Part shown: positions 52,463 through 63,845 of the stretch, piece by piece | Position numbering within the stretch: position 1 is the first letter of the stretch | Layout: the number at the start of each line of letters is the position of its first letter | Source of the DNA: Cyanodermella asteris | Lineage: Eukaryota; Ascomycota; Lecanoromycetes; Ostropales; Stictidaceae | Reading direction: 5' to 3' | Length of the DNA stretch: 64,000 nucleotides | Assembly: GCA_900618795.1 (NCBI GenBank) | Contig: UYJD01000004.1 | Location: 810,560-874,559, forward strand | The notes under the pieces: generated by a model | What the model was told of the DNA's origin: nothing | What the model saw: only the letters and a program-made list of their open reading frames with translations | The model's database searches: none | Position numbers and translations under genes: made by a program

Positions 52463-54505
52463 TTATCGACTTGTTATTTCCAAGCCGTCTTCAACATCGA
52501 CTCCTATCTCGTCGACGAGCCAATTTGCCTCCATGAGCTGAGCAATGTCCCACCGTTCGAGCGGCTTCGTAGTCAAACAACCGTCTATGACTTGCTTGAG
52601 GGAATCTCCATGGACAGGAATTCCCTGGGTTGGCACAATGGTGTGAGCGCTGGCAGCCCAACTTTCGTTCCTGAATATCGACGTTCGCTGACCCTCCTGG
52701 GTGACGTCTTCGTCTGGGGATTCAGGCGTCTGAATGTCCGCATTTTCCGCATCCTGTGCTCTGTTGATGCAAGTTTCCAACACTTTACAATCGAATTGTG
52801 CGCCCTTGATGAGCTCCACGAGCTTCGGTGTGAAGGAATGTTGGAAGGGCATGCGACCAGTGACCAGTGCGAAAAGCAGCACACCAAAAGCCCAGATATC
52901 GACCTTTGGGCTCAGTGGCGGCGTCTTTTTGACGTTCAGCATCTCTGGAGCTGCGTATGGAAGGCTTCCAGCAACTGCTTCTTCGGCAGCGGACTGGTCT
53001 TTTAGAGACGACACAGGCGAGTCTTCGTACCCAGCGAAGTCCGGACTACCACTTGGAATGTACTCAGCCAAACCAAAATCGGCTAGGAGAACACGGGGCG
53101 GGATTTCACCCGATGGAACCCATTGCATGCTGGAAGTATCCAACAAGCAATTCTCAAGTTTGACATCTCGATGGACCAGATGCATGTCTTGATGCAAATA
53201 TCGCAACGCTTGAACCACTTGTGCGGCATAGCGCCTCGCAAGCTTCATCTCGAGCCCCTGACCCTTGGTTGCCTTCACCGCGTCCCACAAGGTGCCACTA
53301 GTCACAAGAGGCATAAAGGCAAACCTCGCATCTGATGTAGCAATGAACTCATGAAGCCGTAGTACATTGGGATGATGCAACGGCCTCCATACCTCAATTT
53401 CGTGTTCGAACTGTGATTGCAGAGCATCATTCTCGGCTTCCGACTTGCCCTTAACCTGTCGTCGAAGAATCTTGACAGCAAAAGTTGGTAAAGACGAGGC
53501 AGAGGTCAAAGAAAAAGCCTCGCGAACGAGACTGAAGCCACCACTGCCGATTTCGCGTCCAAGAACATAGTCGCCAACTTCGACGCCCTCAGAGTCTGAC
53601 GAAGGGGCTCTCGGGACAGTCGAGCTGCTGTACTGTCGCAGAAACTCGGCGGCCGGCGATGCAGACACAGCAGTAGACCGTCGGGAGAGCTTTCTCATAG
53701 AGCCAGTACGCCGTATGCTGCCATATTTGCGACCGTACCACGAGTTTGACGCGGAAGCTGGAGATTGTGAAGGTGAGAGGGTGGTAGGCGAGTCGTACAC
53801 ACTCATCGCCTTTTCCGAAGGAGTAGGAATTTCATCCAAAGGCGGCGAGGATCCCTTATCGCTCTCCAACGGAGAGGGAACTGATACGATTGCCTCCTCC
53901 GGCACGGTTGTCGCGAGTGAAGGCACTTGCATGGCTGCAGAGCGCTCTTTACGAGTAGCATATTGTGGATCGGGTACGTCTCCTGAGTATTCCATTGCGA
54001 TCTTAGCGAGGAGTGACCGGCCATGGGGGCGGGTCCGCACCTGAAACTTTCCAGGCTCGTGATCAGCATCATGACCTTGTCGTGCCGACTCATTGGTGGT
54101 AGGCTCAGTGCTGGCCAGCACAGCCTCGTCGAATGCGCTTCCGACGGCTTGGTTGTCCTGGTTGTCCTGTGTGGTTTCTATAACTTGTATGCTTTCCATG
54201 CCATAGTCGTTGTGGTGTCGTCTGAACGTGCCGTCGGAATGCGGGACATTGATGGGAGGCGTTGGGGCGTCGCGATGGCTTTCTGAGTTCATGTGGGATG
54301 GCACACCGTCGCTCGTTGCCGTGTCCATACCACCATAACTACCACTTGTCGTGAGGACTTTGAACTGCCCTGTCCGACTCGTGCTTTGCTTGTCACCATG
54401 ACTGTTGCCCTCCCCACTTCCGCCTCCGCGTCCAGGTTTGCGTCCGTCGCCAGGTTCATTGTCAGACTTTTGAGATCTCTTGATGGCTGAGGGGTCATAG
54501 GCCAT
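52463..54505 (-). CDS. Serine/threonine protein kinase with long N-terminal extension
   Basis: 680 residues, single exon, ATG at 54505 (MAYDPSAIKRSQKSDNEPGD). The first 310 residues are disordered and rich in Ser, Gly and charged residues, including a basic RRTGSMRKLSRRSTAVS. The kinase domain runs from GDYVLGREIGSGGFSLVREA through FAVKILRRQVKG (catalytic Lys), HLVHRDVKLENCLLD, LADFGLAEYIPSG and GSLPYAAPEML to the C-lobe WAFGVLLFALVTGRMPF. Insertions lie in the activation segment and before the last helices. All catalytic motifs are intact. The general type is CAMK-like, resembling fungal nutrient-signalling kinases such as yeast Nnk1, a tentative comparison. Confidence 0.88.
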   Translation of the reverse strand: MAYDPSAIKRSQKSDNEPGDGRKPGRGGGSGEGNSHGDKQSTSRTGQFKVLTTSGSYGGMDTATSDGVPSHMNSESHRDAPTPPINVPHSDGTFRRHHNDYGMESIQVIETTQDNQDNQAVGSAFDEAVLASTEPTTNESARQGHDADHEPGKFQVRTRPHGRSLLAKIAMEYSGDVPDPQYATRKERSAAMQVPSLATTVPEEAIVSVPSPLESDKGSSPPLDEIPTPSEKAMSVYDSPTTLSPSQSPASASNSWYGRKYGSIRRTGSMRKLSRRSTAVSASPAAEFLRQYSSSTVPRAPSSDSEGVEVGDYVLGREIGSGGFSLVREAFSLTSASSLPTFAVKILRRQVKGKSEAENDALQSQFEHEIEVWRPLHHPNVLRLHEFIATSDARFAFMPLVTSGTLWDAVKATKGQGLEMKLARRYAAQVVQALRYLHQDMHLVHRDVKLENCLLDTSSMQWVPSGEIPPRVLLADFGLAEYIPSGSPDFAGYEDSPVSSLKDQSAAEEAVAGSLPYAAPEMLNVKKTPPLSPKVDIWAFGVLLFALVTGRMPFQHSFTPKLVELIKGAQFDCKVLETCINRAQDAENADIQTPESPDEDVTQEGQRTSIFRNESWAASAHTIVPTQGIPVHGDSLKQVIDGCLTTKPLERWDIAQLMEANWLVDEIGVDVEDGLEITSR

Positions 54506-55315
54506 TCAAGCGCCTACAGTGCGAAGCGCGGGTGCCTGTCTGTAGAAGGTCGGATGGAAGATAATGGTAGTAGTCAGTCTTGTGCTGTGAGGCTGTCGGG
54601 TGAGTCCGATGGCGGCTGCAGTGTTGTAAAAGGGCGTTGTGATCGTGGTTGACTGTCGCAGAGACGTATTGATCGAGTAGAGAAGAGTATAAGAAACCGG
54701 CTAGGGCTGTATGAGAAGCGAATAGGCAGACAGACGAGCAGGCGTAAGAGTCAAGTGAACGTGGTGGGCGCAAAAGACGAAAGCTTCTTTCGGCAGGATC
54801 TGAGGGTCTTCCGCAGCCCAGATAAAGAGTCCCGCTTTTCTCCGCGTTGGCAGCCGACACCTAACTTGGCATGCTGATCCCCTGGGACCAAGTGGACACC
54901 GCCGGGGGCGATGCGTTCATAGCTGCAACCTCGGACATGGATACACCGTGGTTGCTTTGCGCAAAGGTAGCAAAGTCAATCGATTTGATTTGGTTCTCTC
55001 TGACGATGACGCATCGCTGTGACTGACTCCACCTATCAGCTGGACTACCGTATAGTTGAATTACAGCAGGGCAATGTTTCATCTTCACTGGGTGAATAGC
55101 AACATCGCGTTGGAAAAAATCCTCAATGTTGAGCCGACCATCACATGTCTGCCACCAAACATTGACCTCCCATAACCCTAAGCCCTGGTTGAAATCACGA
55201 GCGAGAATGGGCCCATTTCAGATGAGGACTGGTCACCTTCGATCTCAACAACGGCTTTCGAATGGTGTATCTCCCCATCGACCACAGCAACTCTTGCTGG
55301 TCGTATCGGCTCAGC
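54506..55315. other. Intergenic region
   Basis: About 810 bases, with the kinase promoter on one side and the SDR 3' end on the other. No gene was seen. Confidence 0.45.
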
Positions 55316-56447
55316 CTAAGTCATGATAATCCCACCATCCACCATAATGCTCTGTCCAGTCATATAGTCCGCTGGAAACGGTTAGCTCAGTCTAACAGCC
55401 AAACGCCTTCCAAAGTTCAACCTACAGTCTCTGCTGACCAGGAAGCTAACCAACTTGGCCACATCTTCCGGGACACTGACCCTCCCCAACGCAATCAGCT
55501 CATCACTATACTTCTTAATCGTCTCTCCCTTGTTGATAACAGTCCCCAACTTCTCCCCTCTCACCTTCCCGATATGCTCGTCAATCAAATCCCACATGTC
55601 CGTCCCCACGATGCCGGGGCAATAACAGTTCACCGTGATGTTGTGCTCTGCCATCTCCATCGCATAGGCCTGGGTTAGACCGCGTACAGCCCATTTCGAG
55701 GCTGAGTAGTGGGAGAGCAAGGGGAAGGGCTTGTGGGCGACGATGGAGGCTGCGCCGAGGATTTTGGCGGGGTTGTCTTTCACCGCGGTGCCTTGGGAGA
55801 TGATTTGCTTTGCGGCGGCTTTGTAGCAGTTGTTGACGCCGTAGACGTTGACGGAGAACATGTTGTGGAAATCTTCGGCGGTGAGATCGAGGAGGGGTTT
55901 AACTTGGGCTATGCCGGCGTTTGCGACCCTGTTGCTGGCTCAGTACTGGACGTGAGTGCATCGTTAAGATCTTTGAGCTTCATGATGCTTGTAGTAGACC
56001 AGAGAACGAACGGTCCGATGCGTGAGCTTAAAATATGATCACCAATGCTTACATTGTATTTAATGGTCCCAGCTCCTTCACACTCGTCTCCACCAATTTC
56101 TCAACCTGAGCATAGTCCGTGACATCAGCCGCATAGCCCACGGCCTTGGTGCCTCCGACGTGCTTGCAAAGGCTTACGACCTCGTCGATGCCTCCTTGAT
56201 TTGCGGGGATGTCGTTGATGCACACATCATATCCATCTGCCGCTAATCGGGTAGCGATTGATCGGCCGATGCCACGTGCGGCGCCGGTGACGATTGCACT
56301 CTTGCGCTCGTTTTCAGGCCTCTTCTTGAAGTAGTCTCGCATGCGTAGGGATAATGAAAACGGTCGTGAGTTACTGGGGAACCCTTGTGCTGTAGGAAAG
56401 ACCCGAACACCGGGTCGGGATGCTTTGACGACTAGTCTGGACGCCAT
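55316..56447 (-). CDS. Short-chain dehydrogenase/reductase, diacetyl/acetoin reductase type
   Basis: NAD(P)-dependent SDR, 317 residues in three exons: 56447-56053, 55928-55426 and 55371-55316. The introns are 124 and 54 nt with GTAAGC and GTAGGT donors. The Rossmann motif GAARGIGRSIATRLAADG, VANAGIAQVK and the catalytic YSASK (in SHYSASKWAVRG) are present. The last exon gives DYMTGQSIMVDGGIIMT, a typical SDR end. The sequence resembles acetoin/diacetyl reductases, which interconvert diacetyl, acetoin and butanediol; the substrate assignment is tentative. The first 35 residues (MASRLVVKASRPGVRVF) form an Arg-rich extension that may target mitochondria. Confidence 0.88.
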
Positions 56448-57877
56448 TGTGAAGTCGAGATCGGCCGCAGCGCAGGTTCAGGACTTTCGAGCTCAGCATA
56501 CAGCTTCATACAACGTACAAAAAGCTTTCAGAGCCAATTAAAGTAGTCAGAAGGCCAAAGTGATAGACAGCGATAGCTACATGGACGAAAGGGAGCGCAG
56601 TCCCCGGCTTATAGCTCCAGCCTCGTGCATGTCATGGACAAGGATGGAGCTCCCTCCGCCCTGATCGTCCACTACGGCAGCAGAGCTCCAACTGGTGGAC
56701 AAGCAAGCTGGCAAATCTTTTGACGCCATGGTGACCCTGTCGAGGCATGCAGTGGGCGATAGATCGGGATGAAGGGAGCGGGGTAGAGTTTACTACTGTG
56801 CGCGGGACATCATTTGCAGAACGAAATCCGATGTTCCGCATGTGCGTCGTTTGACTATGGCAAGCAAGAACTAGACCAAAACAATTGGAAAAAAGCAATT
56901 TTCATTGTTCCTGCATTGCTATGTGAAGCCTGGAAGCATTTGCACTGGCGGCATAGCTGTGGTCGTGGATTGTAGGTCGCGTGGGCAGCGAGACTTCCTG
57001 GAGTGGCTGAACTTTGTCCCCGCAAAGATCGGCGTGCATGCTTCGGTCGAATCGACGAGGTCTGACTTCTTATTCCGTTGTATCAAGCTGCGGTCCTTTG
57101 CTTCGGCTGAGACCTGTGATACGCTGGTGGGAGGCTCAATGAAGGCCGCAATCGTTCGTGTCCAAAGTCATCTAACACCGGGTGTACGAGCACAATGCGG
57201 CGCTTGCAGCTTCGTAATCTCGACAATACTCATTTGAAAACTTGGCATGATGTTGTTGATACTTTGAATTCAGGCTTCTAGTACGCTCCTAATGTCAATC
57301 TCTTTACTGAAGACCGTCCCTGCTCTGATGCTGTGCCGCTCTAATGATGAAAACTAACCACAACTCGCAATGCTATTTCAAAAATGCCTCACATTCACTC
57401 GAAACTGAGAGCCAGCATGGTCTAGCACGTCAATTGCCTGAGATAAAAGCTTTTAGCTCAGCCAGCCATATCTCGCAATATCCGACCAGCTGGCGGCTGA
57501 GGTCGACCAAGCTGCATTGTATTGATCAGTTGTTCTGAATCACATCCCACTTTTGAGCCTCGGTCGGCCCTCGAGTGAGATCCAGTGCCAACGCCGTAGA
57601 GGCCAACCATGCTGATTATTGGCTGTCGCCGGCTCTCCATGCAGAGCTTCCAGGAGCTGTAGATCTGTAGCAAGCTATCACTGCAGCTGCCCATCAGTCG
57701 ACGGTGCCGAAGAGTCATCAGACATCGGGTCCGAATCCTCAGCAGATGGGTGTTATGAAGACTCATCGCCCGATCCGGCCACTCAACAGACAGCAAATCC
57801 AGCCACTAGCCAAACAGCGGCTCTCGATGCTCCACTGCCGGCGACTGACAGTCTTCAGCTGGAGGCAGCGGTCAATC
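56448..57877. other. Intergenic region
   Basis: About 1.4 kb. The SDR promoter and the DCN1 3' UTR flank it. A few 60-110-residue frames are present but none has support. Confidence 0.5.
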
Positions 57878-59178
57878 CTACCCGATATCCATCCTGTTCT
57901 TGTCTTCTTTGGCATATGCCACAAACTCATCAATGACCGTGGGCCAGCTGCTATCCTCGGACCAAAAGCCTAACGACTCGTCGTCCAGTGTCTTCCTCGC
58001 GAAGACCTCGAGCTGATTCCACATGTCCTTGCTGACGGTCCTGTTCCACTTCTCGTTGAGGAATTTGCACCACAGCTGCAGCCAATCCGCATTTTTCGTC
58101 TGCCATAGCATGCCATTTTCGCTAAAGAGCAGTTTCCAGAACTCGACTGCCATTTCCAGTGTTGCGCCCTTCTGCCCGGGTTGACATGACAGCGCGAACG
58201 TGTGCTTATAAACTGTTTTGAAGAATGCCGGGTCTGTGGTGAGTTGTGCTCGCATGTGGTTTACGGCTGTTTGCATGCTGGCGAGGGTCGATACCCCTGT
58301 GTTTGTTTCCCAGCCGCTGACGAATTTCCCGCGTTCGAGCTCACCAATCGTTGTGGCGCCGACGACTTGTAGGACGGCGAGCGCGACTGGCTCTTCAAGT
58401 GAGGCACCAACATCATTCAGATACCTCATAGTTCCATCTGTGCCTATTGTGTTGGCTTCGGCGGGGTTGTCTGTGACGTTGCATATCAGTATTTGCTCAC
58501 AGATATACCAACGTGATGGACATTCCAAGCTGAGCATCTGAAGTTTGTCTCACGCTAGGATCATGTTTTGAGTGGAAGCTGACTGCTGAGAATAGAAGCA
58601 TCGCGTTGCCTAGAACATCGAGGGATAGACGGCTTAGTGGGCACTGGATTTATAGAATCCGGACCGGCAGTGAAAGGAGCTGTCGAAACGGGCACTTGAA
58701 CTAACCTCTGTAAGCGTCAAAGACGCCGTTGATGATATTACCATGAGAGTTCGACTGTGATTTGGGCAGCTTAGAGTAATATCTGCAGAATAAGGTATTA
58801 GCGAATTTGTCCATCACTGCAATCTTGTAAGGTCAACGTCGCAGCTGGCTCATCGAAAGTCAGAAGACACCGTTGACTATTCCTCCACTGAATCGAGGGA
58901 ACTTGCCAGGCAAATGGAAGAAAAGGGCATCACGTACGAATTCAAGGCAGCATTAATGTCCCATTCGTGAGCTTTAAGATGCTATTGAGTCCATCAGCAA
59001 CCTCTTCGTGATTCGTAACGAAGCAGCGAGCGTTCCGCCACGCTTCGCAGCGACCTCGATCAACCGAGAAGGAGGGCATTCCGTGTCGTACCTTTGCCGC
59101 GACGCTGTCCTTGACCTGGCTGTGTTCGACAAACACCGCAATGGCGGAGCGCTGCGCCGGTGTGTATGCAGCCGGCAT
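57878..59178 (-). CDS. DCN1: DCN1-like cullin neddylation protein
   Basis: Scaffold-type E3 for NEDD8/Rub1 attachment to cullins. 266 residues from four exons: 59178-59092, 58981-58938, 58782-58706 and 58470-57878. The joined length is a multiple of three. Exons 1-2 encode the UBA-like start (TPAQRSAIAVFVEHSQVKDS, then HLKAHEWDINAALNS). Exon 3 gives YYSKLPKSQSN and INGVFDAYR. Exon 4 carries the cullin-binding (PONY) domain: GTDGTMRYLNDVGASLEEPV, VEFWKLLFSENGMLWQ and WCKFLNEKWNRTVSKDMWNQ. The last intron (58705-58471, 235 nt) is long for this genome; splicing there is supported by the join YR-DNPAEAN. Confidence 0.9.
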
Positions 59179-59649
59179 GGTGGGGGTGGAAACTCGAGAC
59201 ACGTGCTTGATCCTCGCTCGTCAATGTGAGATGGACCTGGTGTCGAACGGCAGTAAAGTCCTGAAGAGAGGGTTGGTGTCAGATAGCTTTGGTTCCTTGG
59301 ATTGGTAAATGAGTGGAGGTTGCGGAGCTTTGCTGGGGGCTAAGAGTGAGTACTTGACTGGCAGGAACAAGAACTTGAAGTGAGTGCTGCTGGCGATGTC
59401 ATCTTGCCGACAAATCCCGCCGCGCTGTCGCGCCACTGAGGCGAAAATCCCGTTCGCCGCAGCCAAACATTGTGTGAATCGGAATTTGTGGTTTGTATTT
59501 ACTTCTCGTTGTACTGTTAGTGCATAGCGGATGTGTGTGTGTGCTTCACGATTGCCAGCTACTCATACATTGACTCGTGCTGCGAGGGAAAGGCGTGACT
59601 TTGCTTCGCCTTGTTGCTTAGAATTCGTGATTCGATCATCATCTACTGT
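59179..59649. other. Intergenic region
   Basis: About 470 bases between two minus-strand genes. It holds the DCN1 promoter and the CCT8 3' UTR. No other feature was seen. Confidence 0.45.
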
Positions 59650-61365
59650 CTAATCCTCGTCCCAGTTCGGGTTTGGACCTGGCGGTTTCGGGCCACCCGC
59701 TTGTCTTGCGACAACGATCTGGTCTATGCTCAAAATCTCCCTCGCCGTTTCCGTTGCCAGCTTGATAGCCCAGCTCTTGCTGACCAACAGATCTAGAATC
59801 TCATCCTCCACAGCGTCAAGTGTGCCAGTACCGTCGTCGTTCTCCACGTCAACTCCTTGCGACCAGTCGTCCTCGTCCTTCGATGTAAGACCCTTGTGAT
59901 GTGAAGAGTAGAGCTTCGCAAGGACTTCTGTAGCATCTAGACCTGCTGACTCTGCGAGTGTTCGTGGAATGACCTCGAAAGCTTCGGCGTATGCCTTGAT
60001 CGCGTACTGTGCGAGACCCGGAGTCCTTTCACTGAATGCGGTGATGCGTTCGACCAGCTGCATTTCCGTGGCGCCCGCGCCGGGAACAAGGCGTGCATCT
60101 TTTGTGATAGCTTTCACGACATTGACACCGTCGTCAACAGCACGCTCAATGTCATCAAGCTGGTTCTGTGTTGCGCCTCGCAGGAGTAGAGTGGCTGTCC
60201 TTGTTGCCTCATTCTCTTGTCTGAAAACTGTCACACGGTCGCCGCCAATCTCGAGGGTTTCCACCACGTCGACAGTCCCCATTTCGTCTGGCATGGGCGC
60301 ACCCAAACGAGCCAACGGTGTAGCACCAACGACCCGGCAAAGACGGCGTAGCTCGAACTTGGACAGAATCTTGACCACCAGTATGCCCGCTCGGTTCAAG
60401 TAGTGCAAAGCCAACTCGCCAACCGTCGATCCAACAATAACCACCCTCAGACCAGAATCATATAGCTCCTTCACGATAGCTTCGAGCTGTGATTCTTCGC
60501 CCTTGGTGAAGTCCAGCATCTCCTTCGCGTTGTGTAGCAATACTGTGCCCTTTGTCTCCGTCTGACTGATGTCGATGGGGCAGGAAAATACGCCAACCTT
60601 GGCCTTCTGTGCCTTCTTGACCGATCCGTCCGGCTCACGGCCAAATACCATACCCTTGACGACCCTGCTTTGCTCCAACGAGCCTCCCATGATCTTCACT
60701 ACTCGGATGTTGTCGACGTTAAAGTTCAGCGGATTCTTCGGCAGGACAGAGAGAATCGCTTCAGCAACAAGCTCGGACAGGAATTCTTCGCTGCCGTTCT
60801 GCTTGCTGGCAACGACGGTCTTGATGGCCTTGCTCAGCTCCTCCTGACTTCGCATGTCCTCAACCTTGTCAACCTCCAGACTCTCGAGCACCTTCAACGT
60901 TTCAACCATAGCACGTTCGTAGCCGAGGACAATGTCGCTCGTTTTCAGACCCATGCGAAGGACTTCCTCCGCTTTCTTGAGCAGCTCACCCGCGAGCACG
61001 ATCACCATGTTTGTCCCATCGCCCATTTCCGCATCTTGCTGCTGGGAAGCCATCACAATGAGCTTAGCGGCCGGATGAACGACGTCGAGTTCCCGCAGAA
61101 TCGTTGCCGCGTCTGAGGTGAGAATCATCTTCTGGAGATGGTTGATGACAATCTTGTTCCGGCCGTAGGGTCCGAGGGAGGTCTGCACGGTCTGGGCAAT
61201 GGCTCTGCACGCCTCGATATTCCGTATGACGGCGCCATCTTCTGCGTCGTAGCTGTTCGAGCGTTAGCAGTCTGCGGTGCAGTCAGCAAGGATGCGTGGG
61301 ACAAACTTCTGGTAGCCCTGCTTGAACAGCCCACTGTTAGGCGCGTTTGGTATTGACAGGGACAT
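59650..61365 (-). CDS. CCT8: T-complex chaperonin subunit theta
   Basis: Theta subunit of the cytosolic TRiC/CCT chaperonin, which folds actin, tubulin and other proteins. 553 residues in two exons, 61365-61307 and 61252-59650. The 54-nt intron 61306-61253 has a less common GTTTGT donor, a TGCTAACG branch site and a CGAACAG acceptor. The join gives GYQNYDAEDGAVIRN, the expected family sequence. Chaperonin signatures include TSLGPYGRNKIVINHLQKM, DAATILRELDVVHPAAKLIV, GDGTNMVIVLAGELL and LVPGAGATEMQLVERITAF. The start MSLSIPNAPNSGLFKQGYQ matches fungal CCT8. The acidic tail PNPNWDED ends at 59650. Confidence 0.97.
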
Positions 61366-62039
61366 GGTCGCGGTTGTGTGGGAATTCCAACTGTTTTGGA
61401 ACTGAACTGAGGTATCGGCACAACGAAGCTCGAGCTACCCTGTTGTGTACGAAATTTAGGCGGCGGCTGCGGATCTGGTGGGAGCGCCGGAGTGTCTCTC
61501 CGCCGCGCTCGGAAGTTTCTCTTGGGGACTCCTGGCTGACATTTTCTACTACTTTCTCTCCGATGCATGACATTTTCGGCATCTAGGTAAGCAAAAAGAA
61601 TGCAGAATGCAGAATGCAGAATGCGGACAAACCTTTCAAACGATGGTGCCAGGATCTATGTTTGAGCGCGAAGTACACTGGGTGGCGATAGGCTTTTGAC
61701 ATATTTCACTGAGCTTCGATACCAGACTCGTGAAAAGAACTCCCCATCGGTGGCCGCTCGTGATTGGTCCGAACAAGTTTTCGAACGACTGAACGATGTA
61801 AAGGTCATACTCTTAGGTACAAAGTACTTGTTCTGCTACATACTCGCGTGGGTGCGTAGGTGGGATTTTTAAGTACTCAGGTCCGTATTCAGCTGCTATG
61901 AACGATACACCAGCAGCGACTTTCTCTGTCCCGTCTTGGATGACACATCCTACCAAGAGCAGCAATTCATTGTTTGACCGTACTCAACCGGCTCCGATCG
62001 CATACAATTCAAACACTGACTGTAAAATTCTGCTTCGCT
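61366..62039. other. Intergenic region
   Basis: About 670 bases upstream of CCT8, including a 7-bp tandem repeat at 61597-61624. It also holds the 3' UTR of the next minus-strand gene. Confidence 0.5.
61597..61624 (+). repeat. Four tandem copies of AGAATGC
   Basis: Four perfect adjacent AGAATGC units lie about 230 bases upstream of the CCT8 start. This is a small tandem repeat with no known role. Confidence 0.9.
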
Positions 62040-63845
62040 CTACGACACCAAATCATCAACAGATATTCTCCTAGATGATGGTCCTGCCGCAAGTCGAAGC
62101 CTTTCCACACTGCGAATGATGCTTGTTATCTCCACGTCGACGAACCCAACCTCTCGAAGCAACCCAACGATTCGAAGCAGTCCTATGCCTTGAAGGTGGG
62201 CGAAGTCATCATGCAATGCGGATATGTTTCCCTTGGGTCGCAGGAGAAGTTCGCGTACCCACGAGGGATGCGAACTTCCTAAAACATCGAGTTTTAGCGT
62301 CACCTTTGTTTTCTGACGGCGTCGGTGGATGCCCGTTTTCGCCGATTGTACCCTCTGCTCGCGACGGAACCACGCAAGCACCTCCACAGCGTCATCCTTG
62401 TATTCCAGGCCGGTCGCAAACGTCTCGCCGTTTGCCCGCACATTGGAGGTGTAGAAGAATTGCGCTGCAAAGCCATCGACGAATTCATCCAGTGTGCTGA
62501 ACTTGTTCAAGACTTTGGGAGTTGAACCTTGGCCAATGATGAGCGTTTCGAGACCACGGAAGGCATCGATCCAGTAAGGCTCAGAGTTGAGCGATGCCCA
62601 AGTACCTCCGCCGATTGCATGCATCCATTCTTCTTTCAGAGCGCATCCCTCAATATCAAACCATTTGAGGCAAATGAGGTTCCTACCCAACTGGTGCATC
62701 ATTGACTGAGTAACGGTCCATACACTTGGACCTGTGGAGGCACTGCTGTCGGGAATGCGAACCTCACCCTGTGGGCCCTCTATAGTCGTGAATCTGGCCA
62801 CTGGTGGATATGGTTCCGGCCAGAAAGCCAGCGATAGGTGAGTCAGTTGCTTAAGGTGTGGGCTGAGACTATGAATCAGTGCCTGCCAGGACGGATTTCC
62901 CGCATGGGCCAGCGACAAGTGAGTCAACGACGCAAACCTGAAGCTTTGTATCGTCCTGGGCAAGGTTGGGGTTTGGCCATCGCTGATGATCTCCGAATCC
63001 CAGGAGTCGGGCACTTCGTCGCTGGCTTGAGCTTCACCTTTCTGCGTGGCCTTCGTCCCGGTTTCCGTCTTCCGCTTATGAGAGCCAGGTCCGCACAGAA
63101 ACTTGGCGATGTCCGTGTAATCTCGACCGCGGCCGGGCCAGAATGAACCCCCGAGGTGAAGGTGACTGATGTGCTCTGCCCCGGAGCCTCGTACCACCCC
63201 ATAAATATCGTTAGTGAAAAGATGCTCTAGCTCCTTAAGCGTAATTTCAGAAGGTCCGTAAACTGTAAGGAAAGCTATCAATTGCTGCTTCAAGTGTTGA
63301 GGAGCCTCGGACAACCAGTCGCCGTGCATTTCAAGAATCTGTCTCCACTCCATGGCTAGCTTGCGCAGTGTGATGAAACGCAAGGTTCCTGGCTCCGGGA
63401 GAACTAGATCTGGGAGACGATCCAACCTCTTCGCCTTTCTCGATGCATATTCCTCGAGCTGTACACGGCTGGTGGTCGCCATGTTCCTCTTGGTCCAGCT
63501 CGGAGGCGCTGGCGGTCCTGGAAGTCTGCGTTGGCTTGCTCGAGCTCGCATGCGTTCCTGAGCCGTGAGCTCCGGCTGAGGCTCAGGTTGATGTTGGGAA
63601 GGGGGATATAGCAATGGCAGGGCTAGGGGAGGAGCCGCCTGGGTAGATGAGCTTGCCTCGGTCGAGGTCCACGAACTGCCATGGGCCCGACGAAGGTGCG
63701 ACAGCATGTCATTGACCTGTCTGGGAGGCTCGCCGCTTCCCGTCGTCGATCGAGAACTGCCATGATTTCCGTGAGATGATTGCAGAGATGGATGGGCACT
63801 ACTGGCTGGTTTGAACTGATAGGCTTGTCTACGCTTCTTCGGCAT
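62040..63845 (-). CDS. Conserved-type fungal hypothetical protein with leucine-rich segments
   Basis: No function recognised. 601 residues, single exon. I chose the ATG at 63845 (MPKKRRQAYQFKPASSAHPS); the frame continues upstream only with non-ATG codons. The first 130 residues are Pro/Ser/Gln-rich and disordered. The middle shows spaced leucine-rich strands reminiscent of irregular leucine-rich repeats (ASLTHLSLAHAGNPSWQALI, HLKQLTHLSLAFWPEPYPPV, NLICLKWFDIEGCALKEEWM, FRGLETLIIGQGS). A helical region, RLPDLVLPEPGTLRFITLRK, comes before them. The end is basic (TGIHRRRQKTKVTLKLDVLG, IIRSVERLRLAAGPSSRRIS). It is likely a single-copy fungal protein, possibly an LRR-type scaffold (inference). 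Confidence 0.75.
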   Translation of the reverse strand: MPKKRRQAYQFKPASSAHPSLQSSHGNHGSSRSTTGSGEPPRQVNDMLSHLRRAHGSSWTSTEASSSTQAAPPLALPLLYPPSQHQPEPQPELTAQERMRARASQRRLPGPPAPPSWTKRNMATTSRVQLEEYASRKAKRLDRLPDLVLPEPGTLRFITLRKLAMEWRQILEMHGDWLSEAPQHLKQQLIAFLTVYGPSEITLKELEHLFTNDIYGVVRGSGAEHISHLHLGGSFWPGRGRDYTDIAKFLCGPGSHKRKTETGTKATQKGEAQASDEVPDSWDSEIISDGQTPTLPRTIQSFRFASLTHLSLAHAGNPSWQALIHSLSPHLKQLTHLSLAFWPEPYPPVARFTTIEGPQGEVRIPDSSASTGPSVWTVTQSMMHQLGRNLICLKWFDIEGCALKEEWMHAIGGGTWASLNSEPYWIDAFRGLETLIIGQGSTPKVLNKFSTLDEFVDGFAAQFFYTSNVRANGETFATGLEYKDDAVEVLAWFRREQRVQSAKTGIHRRRQKTKVTLKLDVLGSSHPSWVRELLLRPKGNISALHDDFAHLQGIGLLRIVGLLREVGFVDVEITSIIRSVERLRLAAGPSSRRISVDDLVS

